This document shows positions 1-10,639 of a stretch of 64,000 bases of DNA, one piece after another. The DNA comes from [Phialemoniopsis] sp. UDSM-2020 (Eukaryota; Ascomycota; Sordariomycetes; Thyridiales; Thyridiaceae). How positions within the stretch are numbered: position 1 is the stretch's first letter; each line of letters starts with the position of its first letter. The stretch spans positions 1,169,501-1,233,500 of the forward strand of contig JAEILZ010000009.1 of the NCBI GenBank assembly GCA_018873225.1, given 5' to 3'. The notes under the pieces were generated by a model. It had not been told where the DNA came from, did not search any database, and was given only the letters and a program-made list of their open reading frames with translations. A program made the translations under genes and the position numbers.

Positions 1-1945
1 TCTTTTCTATCATTCCATCCAATTGGATTTACCAAAGCGTCAAGGCTTGCATGGAAAGGGTGGGAGCATGGCTTACGGTACAACGGTTTCTGGACCCGGC
101 CCGTCGAAGTTTGTTGCTAACGACTCGTACGCCTAGTGGCGACGAACTCTGATGTGATGGATGCCATCATGCAACCAGCAGCTGCGAGGAATGATCTAGT
201 TCTCATCTGACTCCTCTTCGCGGCTGTCGTTTCTTATTCCCGTTGAAGGCAAAGTACCAAGTTCGGAATGTTTCCGGTAATTATTCTTCCCCATTGCACT
301 TTGGGCCGTTCGACATGCATCTGTGCTTGTTACTGAGCACGAGCCATATCTGCTCCCTCCCTTATCCATGTCACTGCTTTGACAAGAAAAGGCTACCCAC
401 TTTCGGTCAGAATCTGAAACAGAGACACTGACTCCTGACCTCTGCGAGCTGCCATCCTTGCCGAAGAGACAACGCACGCTGACTACAGGCTGGGTCGTCA
501 CCTGCAAGGTGAGAGACTTGCTCTAGCCTGGCTCAAGACTAGACTCGACCGGCCCCAGAAAGCAATACTTTTGCTCGACGTCAGGTTGTGACATCGCGCC
601 CCTCGGCACAGCCGGTGTTGGTCCAAGCATACCTAGTACGGCAGTTCTTTCCTTCTCTGAAGCACTTCGAGGTCTGCAGAGTAACGAGTAGCCCTCTGGG
701 CTGACAAGGACCTTCTCTTCCCGACAGCAACGCTGCCGCTAGGTATGTGGTCATTGTCACCAGGGCATCCATCTCGTCGCTTTACGAAGCTACGGAAGTA
801 CCCTGAATGCCTAGCCTTTTGCCTTCCACGTTCCCTACCCTTTCCCTCCACCTTCCTTCGGTCCCCGCTCGCCGTGGTTCCCCGGCAGCGGGACTTGCGC
901 AGAGGAGATCGACGGTCTGAAACTTGCAAGACCGCCCCCAGGCACCATGTTCCTCGATGCACCCTTCTTCACGATCTGCATGATCTAGTCCCAGCAGCAC
1001 ATGGTGGGTATGGGAAAAGATCCTGTCCGTATCGGGAGGTATGAAGTGGCGGGTGCATGAACGAGCAATGGGGCCGCCGTGTGGTCCACTTGCGGCTTTA
1101 TCCTCCGACTGGCTGAAGGAGTTGGGACCTCGTCGACTCTTTCTAGGGTCCGGTCCGTTCAGGGTCCTGGTGGTTTGTCTGATGGTGGCGAGGGGCCAGT
1201 GCCACTGACGAGTATGACGTGAAAGTGCTTTGGGGGTGATGCTATGAATGTTGATGTGAGCTCTTGGCAGCACCTTTGTTCCTTGTCATGAGCAGTCTAG
1301 TAGATTTTAGATTGTGGCAGTGGCGACTGATGTCCATGATTGTTGGCTACTATCTATGATGTTATACATCCTAAGAGGCAACGTAATTCCAAGGCAGTGA
1401 AGTGAGATGTACACTGGCAGTAACATCTGAATCTCATAATTGTGTTGCTATTGGGTTGATGTTCAAAAGACCAGTGCTAGTCATTATTACGTTCTGGTGT
1501 TCGAGCTGTGCACCTTTATGGTTGGAGGTTCTTCGTAGTTATCTCAATCTTTTCTAGTCGCGAGAGGATTGTCTAATCATACGTCTGGGAAACACTGACA
1601 GACTTATTGTGTTATTGTAGTTTTGGTGTTACTCAAATTATTTTTTTGACTTATACACAATCTGATCCAACAAGAATGATTATGCCTCAATGATTGTCAT
1701 GTCGGAAACCTGGAATATCTGAACAATGATGTTGTAACTAGATAAACGAAGCACAGAGATGTAGCAAGATAGTACTTTAGTTGCCATTTTTCCTGTGGTG
1801 ATATGATTATACAAGATTCACACACGACATGTAACAATGACACAAAGCAACACGCGCCAACGTAGATCTGATCTCGTACGTCGACTTTCATAGTATCATT
1901 CCAACATGTCATTAAGAAAATTAAAATCTCCCTCCTAGGTATAGC
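1..1945. other. Left-edge region without a supported gene
   Basis: Short open frames occur on both strands (the longest is on the minus strand at 782-1273), but they lack good ATG starts, overlap one another and show no recognisable protein family. The part from about 1300 to 1945 is visibly AT-richer and probably includes the 3' UTR of NOC3. I see no tRNA, repeat array or transposon here. The left part could be the leader or promoter of a gene beyond the window edge. Confidence 0.5.
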
Positions 1946-3973
1946 TCAACCCGACAAGCCCTTCTCCAGCATCTTGATACCCTCCCTGACCTTGGGGCAG
2001 TAGTGCTTGCGCAGGATCTCGCCCTCCCACACCGTCGTCGCAAACGGGTTGCTCCCCTCGACCGTCTCGCTCAGCGCGTTGAACGTGCCGTCGCCCTTGC
2101 GCTCCTCAGTGTTCCACAGCGCCGCGATCTTGCGCCCGTGCGCGTGCGCGACGTCGGCGAGCAGCGCGAGGACGGCCTGGCACGACTTCTCGGGCACGTG
2201 CAGGGACGCCGTCATGAGCTGCTTGGAGAAGGCGGCGAGGCGCAGCGGGGGCACGGAGCGGATCTGCCAGTGCGGCAGGAGGACGGCCGTCAGGCAGCGG
2301 ACGAGGAGGACGGTCATGGTCTGCAGGTTGACCTTGTTCGGCCGCACGGGGCTGTCCGGGTCCGGCAGGTGGAGCGACTTGGCGCCGAGCTCGATGTCTG
2401 GGTCGACGGAGAGCGAGAAGAGGCTGCGGAAGAGGTGCGTTGTGAAGAAGGACAGGTCGAGGTGGAGGTCGGCCTTGGCGTTGTGTGCGTCTTGTCCCGC
2501 AAGCAAGGCGAAGGCGGTAACCGTGCAAAGCAGACCTTCACGGGTAGGATTGCGGACGCCCGTCAAGGGGTCGTCCTCATCTTCCTCGTCAACTTCCTCT
2601 TCGTCATCGCCTTCTTGATCTTCGTTGCTATGGCGGATCAGGTCCTTTAGCGCCTCGAGGAGGTCGCCAAAGAAGTCCTGGTTGATGAGGTGCGAGTACT
2701 TGGCGAGTCCCTCCAGCACAGCACCCATGAGATTTGGAACGCGGAGCTTGAGAATGCGGAAGTACGTCGCGAAGACAATCTTCAGCGTCTCCGCCTGCAT
2801 CTTCTCCCGCTCTTCGTGAGTGACAAGTGCATCGGCATTTGCCATGTCTTTCTCCAACGCTTTCTGCTCTTTCAGCACCTTGCGTTCTCGCTTTGTCCGG
2901 AACTCTTTCTTCCCCTTTTTCTTGCCCAACGGCGTGGGCCCGTTCGGTCGATCCACCTGATCCTGTGATGCCTTGCCGGCGAATTCGGAAAGTAATCGCA
3001 GATGCAGGAATAAGTTGAGAACGCTCTCATCAACTTGATAATCCCGCGCCTTCATCATCTTGCTGAGGATAGAGGCAGCTTCCATCGAGGGCCTACCCTC
3101 CTCGTCATCCTCGAACAACTTCTCAATTGCCTTCCCACAAGCAATGAATGACTTGTCTACCGTCCTCGTGCTCAATTTCCCTACTAAGATCCTCAACACG
3201 TCGCCTCGACAATTGAAGTGAGGGTGCGTGGTGAGCAAAGTACAGGCACACTTTAGTGCAAGAGTGGCAAGCTGCTGCTTGGGCTTCTCAGGTAGTTTCG
3301 GGTCTCCCTTAGCTAACAAAGCAAGCTCCTTGAGGAACGATTGATACCCATTCAGGAGTGATTGTTCGTACGTGTGGACGCGCCGCACTTCCTTCGATAG
3401 CTTCTCTCCCGGCACGCCGGTTTGAGCTCGTATGCGGTAGCCAGGAATGACATCTTTGTATACGTTCAATTGCGCTCCGATGCTGAAGAGTCGAATCTCG
3501 AGATGGGGAGACCGTCCAACTTCGGCAAGAGCTTTGAATGCCCCGGGGTGCTCCTCTGGGTCTTCTTGAAGAGCCGAGGCGAGCTTGGCCAGCTCTTCTT
3601 GGGCCTTCAAGAGCTGTTCCCGTTTTGGGATTTTCGGCTGCTCTGGCACGACGGGCTCTTCGAGTTGTGCGAGTCCTGTCTCATCCTCATCCTCGCCGTC
3701 TAGCCACTCTGCGTCACTGTCGATTGATCCTTGGTCATCCTTGGAGCTTTGTTGCTGCTGTATGCGGCCGTCTGATGACTTGATAGGCAGGCGGGTGCTC
3801 TCTTTCTCCTTCTTCTTGCCCTTGCGTGCCTTGGTTTCGTAGTCCTGTTCAAGATCCCACCCCGCAGCGCTTCTCATGAACGACTTTTGAACGGTGCTGT
3901 CAGTGTGCGACGCACCATCGTCATCCGACGGAGGAGGGGTCAATTTTCTCCTCTTTGAGGGCCTTGAAGCCAT
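1946..3973 (-). CDS. NOC3: Nucleolar complex-associated protein 3 (Noc3)
   Basis: Intronless gene for 675 residues, close to the size of yeast Noc3 (about 660). In yeast, Noc3 acts with Noc2 in nuclear maturation and export of pre-60S ribosomal particles, and it has also been linked to pre-replicative complex assembly. The N-terminus (1-130) is basic then acidic and low in complexity (nuclear-signal-like RPSKRRK at 3-9, KARKGKKKEK near 48). A conserved block follows at about 150-225 (SPHLEIRLFSIGAQLNVYKD, then GYRIR), which is the NOC3 N-terminal signature. The C-terminal half (about 390-660) corresponds to the CBF/Mak21-type domain. A second acidic run lies near 455-475. The ATG at 3973 is the first of the frame and precedes the SKRRK motif. 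The gene is transcribed away from UTP10 with 386 bp between the two starts. The 3' third is GC-rich, which opens long antisense frames. Family assignment is firm; function is inferred from yeast. Confidence 0.92.
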   Translation of the reverse strand: MASRPSKRRKLTPPPSDDDGASHTDSTVQKSFMRSAAGWDLEQDYETKARKGKKKEKESTRLPIKSSDGRIQQQQSSKDDQGSIDSDAEWLDGEDEDETGLAQLEEPVVPEQPKIPKREQLLKAQEELAKLASALQEDPEEHPGAFKALAEVGRSPHLEIRLFSIGAQLNVYKDVIPGYRIRAQTGVPGEKLSKEVRRVHTYEQSLLNGYQSFLKELALLAKGDPKLPEKPKQQLATLALKCACTLLTTHPHFNCRGDVLRILVGKLSTRTVDKSFIACGKAIEKLFEDDEEGRPSMEAASILSKMMKARDYQVDESVLNLFLHLRLLSEFAGKASQDQVDRPNGPTPLGKKKGKKEFRTKRERKVLKEQKALEKDMANADALVTHEEREKMQAETLKIVFATYFRILKLRVPNLMGAVLEGLAKYSHLINQDFFGDLLEALKDLIRHSNEDQEGDDEEEVDEEDEDDPLTGVRNPTREGLLCTVTAFALLAGQDAHNAKADLHLDLSFFTTHLFRSLFSLSVDPDIELGAKSLHLPDPDSPVRPNKVNLQTMTVLLVRCLTAVLLPHWQIRSVPPLRLAAFSKQLMTASLHVPEKSCQAVLALLADVAHAHGRKIAALWNTEERKGDGTFNALSETVEGSNPFATTVWEGEILRKHYCPKVREGIKMLEKGLSG

Positions 3974-4359
3974 GATCGTAGGAATTGCAATTGAGAGAGC
4001 CTCAATCTAGCGACAGGTAGCCTCGTTTGGAGTGAGATGTGTGACCTACGACCTAGGACTGAGACGAGACATCAATGAAAATTTCCAGCGAAATGCATGG
4101 GGGGTTGTCTCCAGTCGGCGAAACAACTTTTAGGCGGGTCTATTGGCTATCGCGAGAGCCTTATTGGGCAGTGCGGCCTTATCAGCTTTGGCCGCGCCGG
4201 GTGAACTTCTGACCGCCCAAAAAATTAATTTTCATCGCCAAAGCGCAGTGTACATGGATCTAAGAGCGAGCTGGGCTGCCCCGCGAGTTTTGACCTGCCA
4301 TTACACAACCGCATATTCCTCGTCGACAAGAGCCAGCACGACGGCGTGGACTCGAGAAG
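3974..4359. promoter_or_regulatory. Divergent promoter shared by NOC3 and UTP10
   Basis: 386 bp separate the two start codons, so both ribosome-biogenesis genes must be driven from this interval. It holds an AT-rich block (4219-4233) directly beside TCATCGC (4232-4238). A second element, TGAAAATTTCC, lies near 4076. These resemble the RRPE and PAC motifs of yeast ribosome-biogenesis promoters. No TATA box is evident. The shared use is inferred from geometry only. Confidence 0.6.
4219..4238 (-). promoter_or_regulatory. PAC/RRPE-like element
   Basis: Read on the minus strand this is GCGATGA followed at once by AAAATTAATTTTTT. The first part matches the core of the PAC box (GCGATGAG) in 7 of 8 positions. 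The second resembles the A/T-rich RRPE motif (TGAAAAATTTT) but is not identical. In budding yeast PAC and RRPE occur close together in rRNA-processing promoters. Whether this fungus uses them is unknown. Confidence 0.4.
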
Positions 4360-7300
4360 ATGGCGACCTCCCTCGCTGCGCAGCTGGCGCAGATCGCCGC
4401 TTCTTCAAAAAGCACCTTGAACATCAAGGCGCAGAAAGCCGCCCACTCCAAGTCGCTGATCTTCGAACCCCGAGTTGCGGCAAGCCAAAACTACCAGACA
4501 ATTTTTACCCTCTGTTATGAAGGCTTCGAAGAGCTGTGCCAGCTCGATAACCGATTCGCTCAATTCGCGACGACCATCTTCAGCGAGCAGAGCCAGGATG
4601 AGGACCGGACCCAGATGACCGCTGCCGAAAACGCAGAGCTTGACAAGAAGGTCGAGTCCTTCCTCCGCCTCGCAGGCAGCCGATTACGGCTCATGCCCAC
4701 GATCAAGGCTATTGAATGGTTGATCAGGAGATTCCGGTATGTAACATCACGCCCAGATATGTTTGATTGGTTCCTAATTGGCGTAGCATTCATGAATTCA
4801 ACACGAGCGCCTTGATCGCCACGTTTCTCCCCTACCACTCGATTCCCGCCTTCCTTACTCTCATGTCAATTCTCCCAGCAAACCTACCCCAGGAGTTCCG
4901 CTTCCTCGATCCATACGTCAAGTCCCTCACACCTCTTCCTCGAGCCGCCATTGTCCAGCAAGCCATCAACCACAGCGAACTGCTCTCCGCCATATCCAGC
5001 TACACCCTCGAATCATGCAGGTCGCAGCAGCAGTATCCCGCTCTGATATCATTCTGGGGAGGAATCATGACCGAATCGGTGAACGGGATGCTTGACAAAA
5101 TGAGGTCGGGCCGGAGGAGTCTCCAGGCCGATCATGACCAGGCGCTCCTGCAGCAGATTGGGCCCACTCTTGCTGATGCTATGGTCATGAAGAAGGTACC
5201 TGGAATCCAGATCGCAGCCTACATGGTTGTTGCAGTCTTCGTCGCCAAGAGCAGCTTGGATGATACAGCTCTTTCTGCTTTCATGGAGCAGCTCGTTCTT
5301 GGCTGGACCCAAGAGACTGTCCGCCCTGGTCTTGTATGCCTGGCAATCCTAGCGCAGTATCGGTCCGCGAAACAGCTCTCAAGCAAGGTCACCAAGGCTA
5401 TGATGAAGATTCAAGGGCTACCGGAGTTGTTCAATGACCTCGCTAAAGACCATCAAATTGAGAAGCTGGCCAATGGCCTGGTCCTTGCGCTGATCGACAG
5501 ACTCTGCAAGAAGGGCGATGTGCGAGGCATTCCCGTTATCAAGTCAATCCTCCTCTCTTCGGTACTTCAAGAGAGACAGATTGTCGTGGTCTTCAAAACT
5601 CTCCTTGTTGCGGCGCACAAGATCACGGACGAAGTCGATGAATCAGGCAATGTGCGAAAACAGCTGGGTTCAGCACTTGTTATACTTTCGCAGGCACCCG
5701 GAGAGGTTGGCGATGTCATTAAAAAGGTCATCGACGAAGTCGAGTTTGATATCGAGGAGCTGGAGCTCAAGCTGGACGCCACCTTAAGGCCCAGGCGATT
5801 ATTGGAGGCATCCAAAGTCGATACGGTCATGGGCGACGGCGCCGATGTAGTCGACGAACCCCAAAGCCTTGAGTCAGCTCTAGAAGTGCTGTCCAAGGTT
5901 GAACACTCCAAGACATCCTGTCTCTCACAAGCCTCGGATGCATTCTTTGACGACCTTTGCAAGGTCCTCATCTCGGTCGCTGCCGAGAAGGATGATCTGC
6001 TCAAGTTCGACAATGCGCCACTGCTTTGCAGTTCAACTGCAAATTCTACCTGTTTCTACTTGAGTTTCTATATGCGTGTCTGGTCGGGGCCTTATCCGAC
6101 ATTGGCACGAGTAGCCGCGCTTGATTTGGCCAAGGAGAGGTTAAAGCAACAGGACATGTCTGGCCCTGATCTACAGGCCCTTCTGCCTTACTGCATTGCG
6201 GCCATGAACGACACGGCGAGGAAAGTGCGTCTCGCAGCTGCCGATCTGCTTGTGGTGCTTGGCGGAGTATCGCAGACTCCCAAAGCCAAAGGCAAGAAAC
6301 AGGCCCACTGGGGTTCAGACCAGCTCTATGAGAAGTCCGACGACTTGAAGTGGCTGACACCGGAGGCGAGCAACGTCTTGTTCCAAACCATTTTGCCTTC
6401 TTTGGAAGAGGCAGTACTCGATGCAGATCATTTAACCGCAGTCCTCAAGGATCTTCTCAACGGCTCGAGTAGTTCATCAACGGCAACTTCCGAGAAAGAG
6501 AAGAAAGGCCATGTCTCTCACGCAGTACGATTGACTATTCTTACGTTCCTTTCAAGCCACATTGTCTACTCGCCGTTACTAGCACTCAAGATCCGGCTGT
6601 TGAAGCCCTTAAATCAGGTCCGTGGTGTCTCGAGTACATCGCGCACACAGTTACTCCAGCCATTGTTACAATGGTGGGGGGCTTTGGATTCAAGTACAGC
6701 ACAAGAACTATGTGCAATGGAGGGCATTGACGAAAACACGATGGATTTGAGCGCTGTGGACGTTGTGGTTTCGAACGACAAAGCTGGATTGGACTGTCTA
6801 TTCGACATCGCGAAAAGCTCAGTCAGCCGAGACCGACCGAATTTAGTCAGCTGCGTCTTTGCAAGGCTACAAAAGATATGGCCATCCATGAAGGCGGAAG
6901 TCAAGTTCTCGACCGCACAGACATTATTCGAGCTTGCTTATCCGCCACAGACACCCGAAGAGAGGGATGTGGTCTCGGAGGAAGCAGCTGAACTCCTCAG
7001 GAACCTGGACTTGACGACCGAGGTCCTCTCTTCTTTCTTGGATGGGTTACAAGACACTTCTAGGATGCTGACGGACCCGCCACCAAACAAGCGCCGACGG
7101 ACCAGCTCTTCGGAGCAGAATCGCGGCATCAATGTGCAAGCTACCCCTGAATTCAAGAACTTGCTGAGCAGGGTGACGTTTGTTCTACAGCTCGTCGAGG
7201 CTGCCAGACCCTCAGAACATCCGGAGCTCCTGCAAAGTCTGTTCATCACGCTATCCGACCTCCAGACTCTTCGTTCCCTGGTTGGGTCTGAGCTCGGGTA

Positions 7301-9874
7301 TTTGCAGAACCTAGTACTGTCAAGTCTTTTGGCTATGATGCCTGCCTACCGCGACAACAAGGATCTCAAGATCGACGCATCTGTTGGACATGGTGATATC
7401 CTTGTCAACTGCATCCAGAAGTCGGCTAGCCCCGCCGTCCAGAACTCGGCTTTACTCTTGGTTGCCAGCCTCGCCAAGACAGCACCTGAGGTTGTGCTTC
7501 ATAGTGTGATGCCGATCTTCACGTTTATGGGAGGCTCGGTGCTTCGCCAGAGCGACGACTATTCAGCGCATGTTATCAATCAGACTATCAAGGAGGTTGT
7601 TCCGCCCTTGATCGAGAGTTTCAGGAAGGGTAGAAGGAATTTACTCACCAGCGCTTCAGAGCTTCTCTCTAGCTTTGTCATCGCGTATGAGCATATTCCT
7701 TCCCACCGCAAACACGAGCTTTTCATCTCACTCATCGAGAATCTCGGACCAGAGGACTTCTTATTTGCGATGGCTGCTATGTTCGTGGATAAGTACGGCA
7801 CTACGGATAGCATCATCGCCTTTGTCTCTGAGCTCATGGGCGCGTTCCCGGTGCAGGTTCAGCTGCAGTCTCTGATCAAGCTTGTGGATCTCATTAATGA
7901 CACCTTCAAGCCAAAGCCAACTCTCTCAGCAGTTTTGCTCAGCAAGAAGGAAGACGGAGAGCAAGACTTGCAGAAGTCGGCACTTAAGGGACTGACTCTG
8001 CTTCCCCAGCTCTTGTCAAGCCGTGCACTGAAAGCAGAGTTTGAGAAGCTGGCTGAACAAGACGACATGGAAGCAGCCAAGGTTCGCGAGCTCTATGCTC
8101 TCCTGCTGGAGGACGTCTTGAAATTGGCGGAGGCTGTAAAGTCTAAGAAAACGATGTACAGTCGCTGCGGAGCTGCCCTTTCAAGCCTACTGAACCTACT
8201 CTCTATCGGAGAATTCATCAAGGCTGTCGAGTCCCTACTGGACCGACCAGATGTCGGCTTACGACAGAAAGTTCTCCGGGCTCTTGAAGTTCGGGTCGAT
8301 GGCGAGAGCACGTCGAATCTCAAGTCTCGAACTGTGCTACTTGCTTTCCTACCTCAACTCACCGCGGTCATTCGCGAGTCTGATGACATCCACTACAAGC
8401 ACACCGCCGTCACTTGCGTCGACAAGATCGCAGAGAAATATGGCAAGAAGGACCTTGAAGCTGTGGCCGGTGCTGCCGCAACGATCGCGGGAGACGAATG
8501 CCTCGGCCAGTCTGACCGTAGACTTCAAGTCATGGCTCTACTCTGCCTGGCATCCCTGGTTGACGTTCTCCAAGATGCTATTGTCCCAATTCTACCGAAG
8601 GCCATGCCCAAGGCACTGTCTTACTTGGAGCTCAGTCTGTCAGAACCTGACAGCGAGCTACACAACGCAGCCTACTCTTTCGTCATGTCACTGACACAGA
8701 GCCTTCCTTACATCATGTCCGGCTCCTACTTGAATCAGCTCTTGACCGTTTCCGACCTATCTGCGGAGGCAAATCTTGACAACGAAGCGAACGAGAGCCG
8801 TAAAGAATGCCTCGAAGTAGTCGCCAGCCAAGTGGAGTCCAAGTCTCTGTTCACTGCCCTCGAGAAGAACTGGCAACATGCTGCAGAGAGCGGTTTCTTG
8901 GTATGTCAACACCCTTTCTTTTCGTTTCCAGTACACAGCCGAATACTAATAGCATCCAGGCAACTGATGAGTTCATCTACATCTTGGGGCGGTCCATTGA
9001 CAAGCATCCCAAGTCAGCAATCGCAAAGAATGTCACATCCTTATCCGCCATCTTCCTCAGTGTCTTTGATCTCCGCCGACAAAAGCAGGTGCATGGCGAA
9101 TGCACTCCAGACGAGCTTACGAAACTCACCGACATCGAGACTGCGGTCAACAGTGTAGCACTGAAGATGATTTACAAGCTGAACGACGCCGCCTTCCGGC
9201 CCATCTTTGCCCAGCTTCTAGAGTGGTCGACCACCGGCCTGTCTCAGAAGAAGGACAGACTCGGCAGGACCCTCAGACAACAAAGCGTGTATGGCTTCCT
9301 CTACACATTCTTCGATAACCTCAAGTCGATCGTCACCAGCTACGCCTCCTACGTGGTTGACGGCGCTGTCGACATCCTCAAGGGCTTCAACCCCAAGGTT
9401 CCCCACGAGCGAGAGCTTTGGAGGCTCGTCGTCAGGACGTTGGCAAAGTCCTTTGAGCACGACCAGGATGGCTTCTGGCAGGTGCCCTCACACTTTGAGG
9501 CCGTCGCTCCCACGCTCGTGGCGCAGCTCCTGCACGCCGGCGCCTCTGCCGACGACGTGGCCGACGAACTGGCGCCCGCGCTCGCCGAGCTGGCCGCCGC
9601 CGCCGACTCTCAGGAGCATCAGAAGGAGCTCAACGGCGCCATCCTTAAGCACATGCGCGCCGAGGCCGCGCCTGTGCGCCTGGCGGCCGTGAAGTGCCAG
9701 CAGGCCCTCACGGACCGCCTTGGCGAGGAATGGCTGGCTATGCTGCCGGAGATGCTACCGTACATTAGCGAGCTGCAGGATGACGATGATGAGGTTGTGG
9801 ACCGGGAGACTCACCGCTGGATCGTCAAGATCGAGGAGGTCCTTGGTGAGAGTCTGGATTCCATGTTGCAGTAG
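4360..9874 (+). CDS. UTP10: U3 snoRNP protein Utp10 (HEATR1/BP28 homologue)
   Basis: Three exons: 4360-4736, 4787-8900 and 8960-9874, encoding 1,801 residues, the usual size of fungal Utp10. Introns are 50 nt (4737-4786) and 59 nt (8901-8959, branch point ATACTAAT); both joins restore frame (..RRFR/IHEFN.. and ..GFL/ATDEF..). The protein is a very long alpha-helical HEAT-repeat scaffold of the t-UTP/UTP-A complex in the small-subunit processome, needed for pre-18S processing and coupled to Pol I transcription in the nucleolus. The N-terminal segment (MATSLAAQLAQIA, SLIFEP, EWLIRRFRIHEFN) is highly typical of the family, and a BP28 C-terminal domain is expected at about 1490-1650. A basic NKRRR patch (around residue 760) could be a nuclear signal. 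It is transcribed divergently from NOC3, another ribosome-assembly gene. Identification is firm. Confidence 0.94.
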
Positions 9875-10639
9875 ATAGGTGGTTGTAGCAGATGAGAACC
9901 AGGATAGATTAGAAGGAGGGAATGGTTGAAATTCGGTCTCGCATGGCTACGGCCAGGCGGGAGGGTTGTGTAGATAAGTATCTGTGGAAGATACCCTTGT
10001 CATTAAGACTCGGTATGAATTAGTATTGAAGTCATATCAGTATGTGTTTGTTCCCGGTGGTGGTGACTTGTTTGCGGTCTATCGAAAGGTGTATTATGGA
10101 AGTTAATAACTGTAATTCAACCGCTACACATGGGCTAGATGACGATGTCACAGAACCAGTGAAAGCAAGGCATCGCACAGGCATCATCAGAGAAGAGGCC
10201 CTCCTTTGGGCAGTTCATTCATACCATGGTCCTATGGCCTATCTACGCCAGTTCATCGAGCTATCTACCTACTAAGTAGGTGTTCATATATCCATGAACA
10301 AGGACCATTTGGCTATCTCGAAACTTCAAAACCTTCCGAATGACATGACTAGTCGTACAACCCAGATCGTAAGGTAATTAATTAGGAGCCAGTACAGTCC
10401 ATGCTGATATACGGAGTCGAATTCCATCACATACTCCGAGGACTGTAAGATCGACATTCCATCGACAAATAAGGCTCATTCGCAACATTGCGAAGAGGTG
10501 ATTGCCAGACAAATCGACAAATGACTGTTTGATGCACCACTTGGTGCTTGAGACAGTAGAAACAATAGGCGCAGCTGCTAGTGAGCTGGTTCCTAGGCAG
10601 AGTCTTGGAAGATAAGATCGCGATGCTATTCAAGTAGCA
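9875..10639. other. Convergent intergenic region (UTP10 / RGG protein)
   Basis: Lies between two converging genes and should hold both 3' UTRs. The open frames here are short and unlike any known protein. Apart from the small palindrome at 10267-10281 I see no structure. Confidence 0.6.
10267..10281. repeat. 15-bp palindrome
   Basis: ACCTACT, a central A, then AGTAGGT: a perfect 7-bp inverted repeat around one base, in the 3' intergenic region. Similar short CCTAxxTAGG palindromes are common in Pezizomycotina intergenic DNA. No function can be assigned. Confidence 0.5.

Noticed and set aside
782..1273. 163-codon minus-strand frame near the left edge
   Set aside because: It begins at GTG rather than ATG, overlaps other frames and has no recognisable homology or good codon pattern.
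2003..2650. Long plus-strand open frames (203-215 codons) opposite the NOC3 3' end
   Set aside because: They are antisense to a firmly identified gene, Arg/Leu/Val-rich, and result from GC-rich third codon positions. They show no domain.
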